Counted from the first letter of the stretch, positions 1 to 8,656 are shown. The stretch: 39,626 nt of DNA from Bacteroidaceae bacterium (GCA_017548165.1 JAFYMW010000131.1:1-39626), one strand, 5' to 3'. Notes: generated by a model not told the origin, from the letters alone. Numbers and translations: made by a program.

Positions 1-2
1 AG

Positions 3-152
3 TATCAAGCCTACCAATGGGGTAACACTCGCAAAGGCTATTGGCGGATAGCTGATAGTGTGATATTAAAACGGGCAATCCCTAATATATCGCTAAAGGT
101 GGCTGGCTATCCTTGCTTGACGGATTTATATTTCAAATGGACCCCAAAATAG
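3..152 (+). CDS. ltrA: Group II intron reverse transcriptase/maturase, C-terminal end (partial)
   Basis: Only the last 49 residues are in the window; the frame is open from base 3. The segment contains WGNTRKGYWRIADS and a final TDLYFKWTPK. This matches the end of intron-encoded reverse transcriptase/maturases, where W-x-NTRKxYWR is a hallmark of the C-terminal zinc-finger-like/maturase region. The protein helps splicing of its own intron RNA and reverse-transcribes it during retrohoming. The stop codon abuts domain V, as usual for these introns. Whether the full protein is intact cannot be seen. The symbol is given by family resemblance to LtrA. Confidence 0.8.
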   Translation, partial: YQAYQWGNTRKGYWRIADSVILKRAIPNISLKVAGYPCLTDLYFKWTPK

Positions 153-154
153 GA

Positions 155-186
155 ACCGCCGTATGCCGAACGGCACGTACGGTGGT
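155..186 (+). ncRNA. Group II intron domain V
   Basis: A 9-bp lower stem (one G-U pair), a two-base bulge (C176, G177), a 4-bp upper stem and a GAAC tetraloop reproduce the catalytic hairpin of group II introns. Its position right after the maturase stop supports the call. It forms the active site together with domain I. Confidence 0.8.
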
Positions 187-278
187 GTGAGAGGTCGGAA
201 AACGAAAGTAGGAAGAAAACTGCTTCGTTTTCCTCCTACTCGATTCGTCTTTTTGTAATCACATAAAAGTTTTTTACT

Positions 279-1820
279 ATGAAACATCGGAGCATGTTGT
301 TGGCACTGATAATTTCGTTGCTTTTTATGCTTATCCCAATCGCTTGTACGGGTGGTAGTAAGCAGAGTGTCTCGGGAGAAGAACAGTCTCTGGTGAACTT
401 ACAAAAGTCAGAGACTGAAACGACTAATGTAGAAACAATATCGAAGACCGACGTTAAAGAGACAGAGGCTGATAGTTGTTCCCTATCGTTAGTGCCAGGA
501 AGAAAATGGACATTTGACTATACGTCCCCAACTTTTCCGTGCGACACCGCTTCGGATTGTGTTATCAAGGGATTTGCTGTTGAAGGTGACCAGACTTTCT
601 ATATCTTAAGTGGTAAGTCTGTTTGCATATCGCGCTTTGATGGTACTAAGTTGGTGGCTAGTATGCAATTGGAACATAGTTTAGACGATTCTTACAATGC
701 CTTGTTACAAGTGACCTCAGATTCGATTTACTACATCGATGAACAAGCAAAAACTCTTTATGTCATCGACAAAGAGTCACTTCAGCCCACATCAGCCTAT
801 GCTTTGCCTATTGGGGAGGAGGATAGCGTCGCTTATGGAAAGATGAGTGATGATTCGTACTTCTTGCTGACAATGAAAAGAAATACCGAGTGCTGGAGGG
901 ATGAGAATCAAAGCGTGTGGCACTTTGAATATCCCAACGTAGTCTTGAAACGCTATCCTGGTGAATATTCTTTAGATAGTTTGTTTTGGGATGGTGTGAC
1001 TTTGCGTGAGCCTCAGGAATTCTTCTCGTATTACGGTGAGATGCGCGGTTATAGAGTGTTCTTAAATTACCCGGAATATGATAGTTGTTCTGTGATATTG
1101 GCTGATTCTGTGGGTAATTGTGTTTATAGAGATGATATCAAGGGACTTCCACCTATTGCAGCCGTGAGTGGCTATGAGGAACATATTGGAGCTCTACAAT
1201 CAGATAATCTTCGCACTATAGTTGGCGATAAACTTTATATGACTGGATATGATTTCAAAAAACAAGAGTTTTATATCTTGGAATATGTATTGTCGAAACT
1301 TGAGCAAAGTGCTAAGTCTGTCAATGCGGATTCGATAGTATATTACCTTTATGATTATCCAGATTCCGAATGCGAAGATAATATCATAGGACTCTGCTAT
1401 AGGGAAGGACAGATTGTTGATGGATATTTCTGGGGAACTAGTGACGAGTTCTCTGACTCTAGAGAAGGGTTTTATCCTGGTTTCTGTGTTTTGAAAATGG
1501 AACAGATAATATGTCAGGGTGCAGATCTTAATTTTGTACTAGACTCAAGAAATCAAAGTTATTTCAGTGGACCAGTGGATGTCAATGTGCATTCGTCTGA
1601 CGAGGCATTAAGACAAGGATATGGTCTGTGGTGCCAGAATCATGAATTCTTTCAAGATAGCATAGGGTATTGTGCAACATTTGAAGACGATGCTTTGATT
1701 CTTCATAAAGAGAAATCAAAGTTTACGTATTACAAAGATCATCGCTTTACTAAGATTTCTTCTGATTCTCTCAAAATGCTCAAACGCTATTGTTCGTTCG
1801 AGAAAGAGAACAGTAGATAA
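279..1820 (+). CDS. Putative lipoprotein of unknown function, possibly beta-propeller
   Basis: I do not recognise the family. The 513-residue protein starts with a signal sequence (basic MKHR, hydrophobic residues 6-22) ending at Cys23 in the context PIAC-TGG. This suggests lipidation, although Pro at -3 is not a textbook lipobox. A low-complexity Ser/Thr/Glu tether covers about residues 28-65. The rest is rich in short beta-like segments with repeated aromatic and Asp/Ser turns (for example TFYILSGKS, SIYYIDEQA, KTLYVIDKE). This resembles the six-bladed beta-propeller lipoproteins common in Bacteroidales, but that is inference from texture only. It stands alone between a group II intron end and a shared terminator. 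No TAnnTTTG box is visible in the 30 nt between intron and gene, so its promoter may lie upstream of the intron. Confidence 0.7.
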   Translation: MKHRSMLLALIISLLFMLIPIACTGGSKQSVSGEEQSLVNLQKSETETTNVETISKTDVKETEADSCSLSLVPGRKWTFDYTSPTFPCDTASDCVIKGFAVEGDQTFYILSGKSVCISRFDGTKLVASMQLEHSLDDSYNALLQVTSDSIYYIDEQAKTLYVIDKESLQPTSAYALPIGEEDSVAYGKMSDDSYFLLTMKRNTECWRDENQSVWHFEYPNVVLKRYPGEYSLDSLFWDGVTLREPQEFFSYYGEMRGYRVFLNYPEYDSCSVILADSVGNCVYRDDIKGLPPIAAVSGYEEHIGALQSDNLRTIVGDKLYMTGYDFKKQEFYILEYVLSKLEQSAKSVNADSIVYYLYDYPDSECEDNIIGLCYREGQIVDGYFWGTSDEFSDSREGFYPGFCVLKMEQIICQGADLNFVLDSRNQSYFSGPVDVNVHSSDEALRQGYGLWCQNHEFFQDSIGYCATFEDDALILHKEKSKFTYYKDHRFTKISSDSLKMLKRYCSFEKENSR

Positions 1821-1855
1821 TCCTGCCATACCTGTTTATATAAATGATATGAAGA

Positions 1856-1899
1856 AATCCCTGCAGCATGAATGCACTAGATTACATGTTGCAGGGATT
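1856..1899. terminator. Bidirectional terminator hairpin between convergent genes
   Basis: A 15-bp stem pairs 1856-1870 with 1885-1899 (one G-U pair) around a 14-nt loop. It lies between the lipoprotein gene and the convergent TonB-dependent receptor gene. Both flanks are only weakly T-rich, so termination efficiency is uncertain. Confidence 0.7.
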
Positions 1900-1935
1900 C
1901 TTGTAATGTAGACCACGATATCTATGGTGTCAGTG

Positions 1936-4278
1936 TCAATATACGAACTTCACTCCTAGATGGTAGCAACGTGGTGTGCTGGGGCCATACATATAATCGG
2001 AGTCGCGCTCCCAACCTTTGTCAAAGTCATTCTGATATGCATTGGCAATATTTTGTACACCGCCGCTTATCTGCATACGGAAAGAGTCTGCAATAGGAAC
2101 CTCGTATGTAACTTTGGCACTCAAGTTCATGAAGTTGGGACTTTTTACAATTTCTGGTACGGGTGTTCCAGAACCAGCATTGTGTCCAATGTACATACTG
2201 CCTGTATAATTACCAGTGAGGGCAATGGTGAGCTTACGTATAGGAGTGAGCGACGCTGTGAAGTATCCGTAGGTGTCAGGACTACGGAGTATGCGCTTTG
2301 TCTTTTGATCGGGAACATCCTCGTTCCATGTCATTTCTCTGTCGTAAAGGCTACGCTGAATGGTGAAACCAGCTTGAAGTTGGAACCATTTGGTCAGTGA
2401 TGCACGTCCTTCTAGATTCACACCATATACATGTGCTCCATAGGCATTGTAACGTTCTTGGACAATATTTCCTTGAGCGTCTGTACCACTGAGTCGGCGC
2501 AAAGCAAAAACATTGTCAAGTTTGGTATAAAATCCTTCTACGAGGAAATTGGTCTGTACGTTGCCCAGACGAAAATACATATCGGAAGAAAGACTGAAAC
2601 TATGTGAGCGTTCTTCTTTAAGGTTATCCGCCAAAACGGTTACCAGGCGCTCGCCGCCTACTACACCAACATGAAGATCTTCGTCAAAGGCTTGTGGCGC
2701 ACGGAAACCACCGGCATACGAGGCACGAAGATTAATAGCTTCTGATGGATTATAGCGGAGATTGACGCGTGGACTGAAGATAATATTATTGATAAGGTTG
2801 TGCTTGTCCAGACGACCACCGATAAGAAAACTCCAATGCTTGTTTTTCCATTCGTTCTGAAGAAAACCGCTGGTAATGTGTATGTCCTGATTGAAATTGC
2901 GGTTGTAGCCAAGGATGATATCGTCAAGACCATCAAAATTGTATTCTACACCAGCTGTGAGGTCGGCAGGCATAAACAGGCAACGGTCGAATTTATACAC
3001 ATATTGTGTACCAACCACATAGGTAAAGTCTTTAGTCTGACCATAGGCCAAGCCAGCAGCCTCCACTTCTTCTTCTGAGCCAGAACCTGTGCCTCCGTAG
3101 TAACTATCGCGTTTTGTATATTGAAAAGAGAAGTAGGCATTGAGGTGGTGCTTGGTATCGTTGCTATAGAAGTCGTATCCCAGTCCACCACCATGTATGT
3201 CGTGTTCGGTTTGTTCCGCAATGTTTGCCGTATGAGGCGGTTGTTCCATCATATTACCTCCGCGTCTAAATTCGTTTATACCATGATATTGCAGACTGAT
3301 TCGGGAGTTGGTACTCAGACGCAGGAAGGAATTGAGTCCAAGTGTGAGATTCTTCATCTTGGGTAGCTCGGTGTATCCGTCTCCATCGTGGTCATATTCC
3401 TGGCGATTACGGTTTTGACCATAAATAAATAGTCCGGCCTTGCGATTGTCGGTTACAAGGGAAGCATTGGCTGTTGTGACATTGTCAAACGAAGGACCTC
3501 CATCGACATTCAACAGAGTGTGACCTATCTCTGCAGAATTGCGGAGTGGTTCCTTGGTGATGACATTGATAGTGCCGCCAATGGCAGAGGCACCATATAG
3601 AGCAGAACCACCGCCACGCACCACTTCGACGCGCTCGATCATATTCGCTGGAATCTGCTCCAGACCATACACGCCGGTAAGAGCAGAGAAAATGGGGCGT
3701 GAGTTGATTAGAATCTGCGAATAGTGTCCGTCCAAACCATTTATTCTCACTTGTGCAAAACCGCAATTCTGACAATCGTCTTCGGTGCGTACACCGGGTT
3801 GATAGTTCAATCCCTGAGCAAGACATGTCGATTGTGTCGTTTCAAACTCCTTGCCATCCATTACGTTTACAAGGTTGGGGGCCTCGCGACGCTTTGTTTC
3901 GCTTCTGTTGGCAGAAACCACGATTTCATCAAGCGAGATGTCATCGGGTTGCATTACAAAGTTTATTTCCTGTGTGTGGTCTTTGTTAACAATGACTTTG
4001 CGTGTAATAGTGCGGAAACCTGTATATCTTACTTCCAATGTCAGAGTGTCCTTTGGCAGGTTTTTGAAAAAGTAATGTCCTGTACCATCGGTCATAGTGG
4101 AAATGGTAGTCCCCAACACTCGTATGGTAACATAGGGTAGATGTTGTTTCTCGTCTGCATCGATGACATGGCCAATGATGTGCGCATCGGTGTTCTTGTC
4201 ATCGGCCCATGTGGTTGCGGTACAAATAAATGTTGTTAGTAAAAAGAAGATTCTTAGTGTCTTAATCATGTGAATCAA
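1936..4278 (-). CDS. TonB-dependent outer-membrane receptor
   Basis: A 780-residue outer-membrane transporter that would import a ligand using TonB/ExbBD energy. Signal peptide residues 1-25 (cleavage after TWA). A carboxypeptidase-regulatory-like beta-sandwich spans about 32-110 (GHVIDADEKQHLPYVTI). A likely TonB box is DEIVVSA at 117-123. The plug covers about 130-245, with QVRINGLDGHY and the typical IERVEVVRGGGSALYG run at 215-229. The barrel fills the remainder and ends in an aromatic residue (KFVY). C169 and C172 (DDCQNCG) sit in the plug with C152 nearby, a feature I also associate with metal- or cofactor-type receptors in Bacteroidales. The ligand cannot be named. No SusD partner is adjacent, which argues against a polysaccharide-utilisation SusC. 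M1 or M4 could be the start; a promoter box lies about 25 nt upstream. Confidence 0.93.
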   Translation of the reverse strand: MIHMIKTLRIFFLLTTFICTATTWADDKNTDAHIIGHVIDADEKQHLPYVTIRVLGTTISTMTDGTGHYFFKNLPKDTLTLEVRYTGFRTITRKVIVNKDHTQEINFVMQPDDISLDEIVVSANRSETKRREAPNLVNVMDGKEFETTQSTCLAQGLNYQPGVRTEDDCQNCGFAQVRINGLDGHYSQILINSRPIFSALTGVYGLEQIPANMIERVEVVRGGGSALYGASAIGGTINVITKEPLRNSAEIGHTLLNVDGGPSFDNVTTANASLVTDNRKAGLFIYGQNRNRQEYDHDGDGYTELPKMKNLTLGLNSFLRLSTNSRISLQYHGINEFRRGGNMMEQPPHTANIAEQTEHDIHGGGLGYDFYSNDTKHHLNAYFSFQYTKRDSYYGGTGSGSEEEVEAAGLAYGQTKDFTYVVGTQYVYKFDRCLFMPADLTAGVEYNFDGLDDIILGYNRNFNQDIHITSGFLQNEWKNKHWSFLIGGRLDKHNLINNIIFSPRVNLRYNPSEAINLRASYAGGFRAPQAFDEDLHVGVVGGERLVTVLADNLKEERSHSFSLSSDMYFRLGNVQTNFLVEGFYTKLDNVFALRRLSGTDAQGNIVQERYNAYGAHVYGVNLEGRASLTKWFQLQAGFTIQRSLYDREMTWNEDVPDQKTKRILRSPDTYGYFTASLTPIRKLTIALTGNYTGSMYIGHNAGSGTPVPEIVKSPNFMNLSAKVTYEVPIADSFRMQISGGVQNIANAYQNDFDKGWERDSDYMYGPSTPRCYHLGVKFVY

Positions 4279-4302
4279 TGTGTTATATGTATTATTTTAG
4301 TG

Positions 4303-4310
4303 CAAAGGTA
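4303..4310 (-). promoter_or_regulatory. -7 box for the TonB-dependent receptor gene
   Basis: TACCTTTG (read on -) matches the Bacteroidetes -7 consensus TAnnTTTG. It leaves a leader of about 20 nt before the start codon. I see no good -33 TTTG at the usual distance. Confidence 0.7.
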
Positions 4311-4349
4311 CTAATAAAATACTAACACTCATTGTACACAAAATAAGAT

Positions 4350-4395
4350 TACCCACTATTGGGTATGCCGTTGTGGCATGTCGCAATAGTGGGTA
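4350..4395 (-). terminator. Long hairpin after the argS operon, probable terminator
   Basis: A 12-bp perfect inverted repeat pairs 4350-4361 with 4384-4395, with an inner 5-bp hairpin (4365-4369 with 4375-4379). On the - strand it is followed by AATCTTATTTTG. It lies after the LtaS-like gene and before the receptor promoter. An alternative 6-bp hairpin (4350-4355 with 4360-4365) is mutually exclusive with the long one. Confidence 0.6.
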
Positions 4396-4450
4396 TGGGA
4401 TATTAAGTGTAAAAATCACCCTTATTGATTACTCTTCTTTAAGTTGATGT

Positions 4451-6313
4451 CTAATAATTAGTAGAAGCCTGTGGTATGGTTTCATAAGACTTCTGAATCA
4501 CAGTGCGAAGGTTTTTAAGTCTTTCTTCGCTGCGTTCAGGTTTTTCTGTCATTATGTATTCCGATTGGACATCGATGATTGTTTTGCCGCTATTGTCAAC
4601 AAGCAGGGCTCCTGCAGGATAGTTGCTGTATGCAAAGGGGTAGTTATAGTTCTTGCTAAGAACATTGCGACTCCAAGGGAACTCCTCGTTATGTGGAATG
4701 CCCATCTGACTCAATATAGTTGCAACAATGTCGTTTTGCGCTATGATGGTATCTATGTTCTTAATCTTCTTTACTGCTCCGCCAACGAGGAAGAGTGGCA
4801 TATGGAAGAACTCAGGTTTGTCGAAGGTTAGGTTGTAGGTGTGTCCGTGGTCGGCAAAAACAACGACAAGTAGGTTGTCCCACAGGGGAGTGCGACTCAA
4901 ACTATCCAGAAACTGGCCAACGCAATGGTCGGTATATGCAAAGGCATTGTGAACCTTGTTGTCCAGACGATGATATGGCACTTCCCAGGGTTCGTGGCTA
5001 CTGATGGTTTGGCATCCCCAATAGAAGGGTTTGTCGTTGCCATTCTCTTGCTTTGTCTGCATCATCAGAGATAGCATGCGGTTCATTGCAATACTATCGT
5101 TAGCACCCCATATATCGCGTTCTTCCTGACTGACGTTAATATCTTCGATGTCCCACACTCTATAGCCAACGGCTTCTAGATATTTGCGCTTGTTCATATG
5201 GTTGGCATTGCCGCTATACATATAGTCGGCGGTGTAACCGTATTGCTTTAATGTCTTGGCCAGACTGGGCAAAAGTGGCAGGCAAGAGTCGGTCATCATC
5301 AGCGAGGTAGTAGGGTAGGCCGGGTAGCCAGAGAGCACGCTGACGGTGCCACGATCTGTACGGAAACTTGTAGCCCAAGCATTGGTGAAGTTCACTCCGC
5401 GCTTCATCCATTGGCATATCTCAGGTGTGACATCCTTGACGCCACCCATACTCTCGATAAATGGTGCTCCCATGCTTTCGAGTTGAAGTGTGAGGATATC
5501 GGGACGCTGGGTGTTTAGCAATGTGTCGGTAATGTCCTCTGTGTCTTGGGGGAACAATTTTGCGAAGTTCTCGTCACATTCTTCTTTTGGCATCAGCAGG
5601 AACTGCTCATTAAGGTCTTTGCTATATGCATAGATGGAACGTGCCATATGGCCAACGGGGTTGATAGCGGCATGGTTGAGTAGCAACTTATTGCTATGGA
5701 AGGCACTTCTTTCATCCACCCTCTTTCCGTTTATTCCCCAAATCATCAGGCATAGCAGCAGACCTGTGATAAAATAAGGTATGCGATATTGGGGAGTATG
5801 TGCTTTGTGTCTTGTTCTATTGTTTTTGCCTCCAGCTATATGCTTAGGAGTGATAATAACGCTGAGCGAAGCTAACAATATAGAGGAAAGAATAATGGAA
5901 CCAATGCGTGTGACAATATATAATGTTGAGGCACTGGCAGTTGCATTGCCTGGCGATGACATGTAACTGAAGACCGAAGCATCGAGCAGGAATTTCCAAT
6001 TCTCGTACATTATGATGGTGCCACCAGTATTGCATCCCATCAGAAACACAACTATGGCCAAATATGGTCCCACTATCCAGCGAAGGGGCATTGAGGGCCA
6101 CTTCAAGGTTAGCAGTGTCACAATCCATACGGGCATAATCACTGTTGCCACAACGTTCAGGTCCAAAGGCAGACCTTGCCACAAGACTTGTAGTAATTCG
6201 TTGATGGTAAAGAAGGTGATGTCTCTGTTATAGGCAAGAAATTCAATTTTGCCTAATAGTGTAGCAAATACCAATAGTGCTACAAGTGCCAATATGTATC
6301 GTGTTCTTTTCAA
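4451..6313 (-). CDS. LtaS-like membrane sulfatase (alkaline-phosphatase superfamily)
   Basis: A 620-residue inner-membrane enzyme with an N-terminal bundle of about five membrane segments (roughly 7-27, 52-70, 80-100, 130-155, 178-195). A periplasmic sulfatase-fold domain begins near residue 270. Residues matching LtaS/phosphoglycerol or phosphoethanolamine transferases are visible: E279 (QLESMG), T319 as nucleophile candidate (FRTDRGT), H440 (TISSHEPW), and D488-H489 (FADHGH). The likely reaction is transfer of a phospho-alcohol head group to an envelope acceptor; the acceptor is unknown because Bacteroidales make no classical lipoteichoic acid. It is the third gene of an argS-RNase H-sulfatase run, 40 nt after the RNase H gene. 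Family assignment is strong, substrate is not. Confidence 0.85.
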   Translation of the reverse strand: MKRTRYILALVALLVFATLLGKIEFLAYNRDITFFTINELLQVLWQGLPLDLNVVATVIMPVWIVTLLTLKWPSMPLRWIVGPYLAIVVFLMGCNTGGTIIMYENWKFLLDASVFSYMSSPGNATASASTLYIVTRIGSIILSSILLASLSVIITPKHIAGGKNNRTRHKAHTPQYRIPYFITGLLLCLMIWGINGKRVDERSAFHSNKLLLNHAAINPVGHMARSIYAYSKDLNEQFLLMPKEECDENFAKLFPQDTEDITDTLLNTQRPDILTLQLESMGAPFIESMGGVKDVTPEICQWMKRGVNFTNAWATSFRTDRGTVSVLSGYPAYPTTSLMMTDSCLPLLPSLAKTLKQYGYTADYMYSGNANHMNKRKYLEAVGYRVWDIEDINVSQEERDIWGANDSIAMNRMLSLMMQTKQENGNDKPFYWGCQTISSHEPWEVPYHRLDNKVHNAFAYTDHCVGQFLDSLSRTPLWDNLLVVVFADHGHTYNLTFDKPEFFHMPLFLVGGAVKKIKNIDTIIAQNDIVATILSQMGIPHNEEFPWSRNVLSKNYNYPFAYSNYPAGALLVDNSGKTIIDVQSEYIMTEKPERSEERLKNLRTVIQKSYETIPQASTNY

Positions 6314-6353
6314 TGTAGTGTGTGTTAGGCTTTTGATGATTCAACCAATTAGT

Positions 6354-6761
6354 TTACTTCCTTCCAAAGTCAGCAGGTATCTCTCCCCAGTTTTCAGTAT
6401 CCCATTTCAGGATGGGAACTTTTATGGTATGTGTCTTTAGCCAATTCTCTGCTCTGGCAACGAGGTCCAGGGCTTTTTCTGTTTCTGGGGTTCTGGCAAG
6501 TGTGGTCTTGGCTTTTTTGTTCCTCACCCATGCCTGACCGCTGACGCTATCGCTATAGATGGGCATACTGATGCCTTTCTGCTCCATCAGTGCCAGGCCA
6601 TGCACTATGGCAAGGAACTCGCCGATATTGTTAGTCCCTTGTATGGGGCCGAAGCGGAACACCTCCTTGCCACTGGGCAGGTGCACCCCACGGTATTCCA
6701 TAGGGCCGGGGTTCCCGCTACAGGCGGCATCCACACAAAGGGCTTCCTTTATCTTGTTCAT
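6354..6761 (-). CDS. Ribonuclease H family protein
   Basis: A compact 135-residue RNase HI-fold protein that would cleave the RNA strand of RNA-DNA hybrids. The acidic set is visible: D11 (CVDAACSGNPGP), E48 (NNIGEFLAIVHGL), D71 (IYSDS) and D131 (IPADFGRK). The N-terminal GNPGP loop and the GTNNIGE helix are diagnostic. The C-terminus ends just after the fourth acidic residue, so the protein is shorter than E. coli RNase HI (155 residues). It has no N-terminal hybrid-binding domain. It follows argS by 8 nt and is probably co-transcribed with it. The similar 'viroplasmin/RNase H' proteins of Bacteroidetes carry an extra N-terminal domain that is absent here. Confidence 0.88.
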   Translation of the reverse strand: MNKIKEALCVDAACSGNPGPMEYRGVHLPSGKEVFRFGPIQGTNNIGEFLAIVHGLALMEQKGISMPIYSDSVSGQAWVRNKKAKTTLARTPETEKALDLVARAENWLKTHTIKVPILKWDTENWGEIPADFGRK

Positions 6762-6769
6762 CTGAATTT

Positions 6770-8569
6770 TTACATTCTCTCGGGAACCTCAATGCCAAGC
6801 AATGACATACCATTCTTCACCACCTTGGCAACGGCAGAGCTCAGTGCCAGACGAACGGCCTGCTTGTCGGCATTCTCCTCGCGGAGCACGCTGAAGTCGT
6901 GATAGAACTGGTTGTACTCCTTCACCAACTCGTAGCAGTAGTTTGCTATTGATGCAGGGTTATAGTCGGCACCTGCCTGACGCAAGGTGGCGGTGAAACC
7001 GTTCAGGTGCTGGATGAGGCTGATTTCCTTCTCGCTCAGTTCTGTGTTGGTGGGCAGAGTTTCAGGAATTGAGATACCCTGCTCTGCCGCCTTGCGAAGA
7101 ATGCTGCGGATACGAGCATAGGTGTACTGGATGAAAGGACCAGTGTTTCCGTTGAAGTCGATACTCTCCTCGGGGTCGAATAGCATGTTCTTGCGTGCGT
7201 CCACCTTCAGGATGAAGTACTTCAGGGCGCCCATACCCACGATGCGTGCTATCTCGCGTGTCTCCTCCTCGGTGATGCCTTCAAGTTTCTTTATTTTGTC
7301 CTCCGACATCTTGTAGGCATCCTCTATCATGGTTGCCACCAGGTCGTCGGCATCAACAACGGTACCCTCGCGAGACTTCATCTTGCCGTTGGGCAGTTCC
7401 ACCATGCCATAGCTGAAGTGAACGAGGTCCTTACCCCACTTGAAACCAAGCTTGTCCAATAGGATAGATAGCACCTGGAAGTGGTAGTTCTGCTCGTTGC
7501 CCACAACATATATCATCTTGTCGATGGGGAAGTCCTGGAAACGGAGCTTGGCAGTACCGATATCCTGGGTCATATACACAGAGGTACCATCGCTACGGAG
7601 CAGGAGTTTCTCGTCCAAGCCCTCCTTGGTCAGGTCGGCCCATACAGAACCATCCTCGCGACGATAGAAGAAACCCTTCTCCAGACCTTCCTCTACCTTC
7701 TCGCGGCCCTCAAGATATGTGTCGCTCTCGTAATAGATCTTGTCGAAACCTACGCCAAGAGCCTTGTATGTCTCGTCGAAACCGGCATACACCCAATCGT
7801 TCATTGTCTTCCAAAGACCGCGCACCTCGGGATCGTTCTGCTCCCAACGCACCAGCATCTCGTGAGCCTCCTTGATAAGTGGAGCCTCCTGCTTGGCCTT
7901 CTCCTCGTCCATGCCCTCGGCAACCAACTGCTTCACCTCTTCGCGATAGTGTTTGTCGAAAGCAACATAATAGTCGCCAATCAGGTGGTCGCCCTTCTTG
8001 CCGCTCGTTTCGGGAGTTTCGCCATTGCCATACTTCTGCCATGCCAGCATGCTCTTGCAAATGTGTATGCCACGGTCGTTAACGATATTGGTCTTCACCA
8101 CACGGTTGCCGTTGGCCTCCATCACCTGTGCCAGAGCCCAGCCAAGCAGGTTGTTGCGGACATGGCCAAGGTGCAGGGGTTTGTTGGTGTTAGGACTTGA
8201 ATACTCAATCATCACCAATGGAGACTCATCGGTAACAGGCACGAAACCGAACTTGGGGTTGTGCTCAATATCCTCCAGCAACTTGATCCATTGCTCGGTG
8301 GCGATAGAAAGGTTCAAGAACCCCTTAACCACATTGAACTTACTGATGAGTTCGGGGCATTTCTGTGTCAGATACTCGCCCATATCCTGTGCTGTAGCCT
8401 CGGGAGACTTCTTGCTAGTCTTCAACAAGGGGAAAACCACCAAAGTCAACTCGCCCTCAAACTCAGGACGTGTCTCCTGTATCTGTATCATTTTCTCAGG
8501 CAACTCTGCACCATAGAGTTCCTTCACACCGCTGAGTGCGGCAGATATCAACTTTTCTTGTATGCTCAT
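6770..8569 (-). CDS. argS: Arginyl-tRNA synthetase
   Basis: A 599-residue class I aminoacyl-tRNA synthetase charging tRNA-Arg in the cytoplasm. The N-terminal additional domain spans about 1-110. The HIGH motif appears as HLGH at 133-136 within SSPNTNKPLHLGHVRNN. The KMSKS-region equivalent is MKSREGT after ELPNGK. The C-terminal helical anticodon-binding domain ends in GIEVPERM. Length and motifs are full and normal for bacterial ArgRS. It is the first gene of an operon with the RNase H and LtaS-like genes, behind a strong promoter about 24-55 nt upstream. Confidence 0.98.
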   Translation of the reverse strand: MSIQEKLISAALSGVKELYGAELPEKMIQIQETRPEFEGELTLVVFPLLKTSKKSPEATAQDMGEYLTQKCPELISKFNVVKGFLNLSIATEQWIKLLEDIEHNPKFGFVPVTDESPLVMIEYSSPNTNKPLHLGHVRNNLLGWALAQVMEANGNRVVKTNIVNDRGIHICKSMLAWQKYGNGETPETSGKKGDHLIGDYYVAFDKHYREEVKQLVAEGMDEEKAKQEAPLIKEAHEMLVRWEQNDPEVRGLWKTMNDWVYAGFDETYKALGVGFDKIYYESDTYLEGREKVEEGLEKGFFYRREDGSVWADLTKEGLDEKLLLRSDGTSVYMTQDIGTAKLRFQDFPIDKMIYVVGNEQNYHFQVLSILLDKLGFKWGKDLVHFSYGMVELPNGKMKSREGTVVDADDLVATMIEDAYKMSEDKIKKLEGITEEETREIARIVGMGALKYFILKVDARKNMLFDPEESIDFNGNTGPFIQYTYARIRSILRKAAEQGISIPETLPTNTELSEKEISLIQHLNGFTATLRQAGADYNPASIANYCYELVKEYNQFYHDFSVLREENADKQAVRLALSSAVAKVVKNGMSLLGIEVPERM

Positions 8570-8592
8570 TTTGAATGTATTTGTTTCGCGTA

Positions 8593-8624
8593 CAAAGTTA
8601 CGATTAAGTGTGGAAAATACAAAA
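8593..8624 (-). promoter_or_regulatory. argS operon promoter
   Basis: On the - strand TTTTG (8624-8620) is followed by 19 nt and TAACTTTG (8600-8593), a full Bacteroidetes -33/-7 pair. The predicted start of transcription is about 8586, giving a leader of roughly 17 nt. Confidence 0.8.
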
Positions 8625-8656
8625 TAATATTCTTATTATTTAGCATCAAAACATAA

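Larger units (their letters stand above)
1..250 (+). mobile_element. Group II intron, 3' end (partial)
   Basis: This is the right end of a retrotransposing group II intron that begins outside the window. It holds the maturase C-terminus (stop at 150-152), directly followed by a domain V hairpin at 155-186. In that hairpin 155-163 pairs with 178-186, 164-167 pairs with 172-175 around a GAAC loop, and C176-G177 form the usual two-base bulge. CGC at 157-159 sits where the catalytic triad is expected. A second hairpin at 207-240 (7 + 6 bp, one mismatch) fits domain VI. The 3' splice site is probably near 245-250, but I cannot fix it without the flanking exon. The intron ends about 30 nt upstream of the next gene. 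Confidence 0.85.

Noticed and set aside
7481-8200. 239-codon open frame on + strand
   Set aside because: It lies wholly antisense to argS, has no family resemblance and no promoter.
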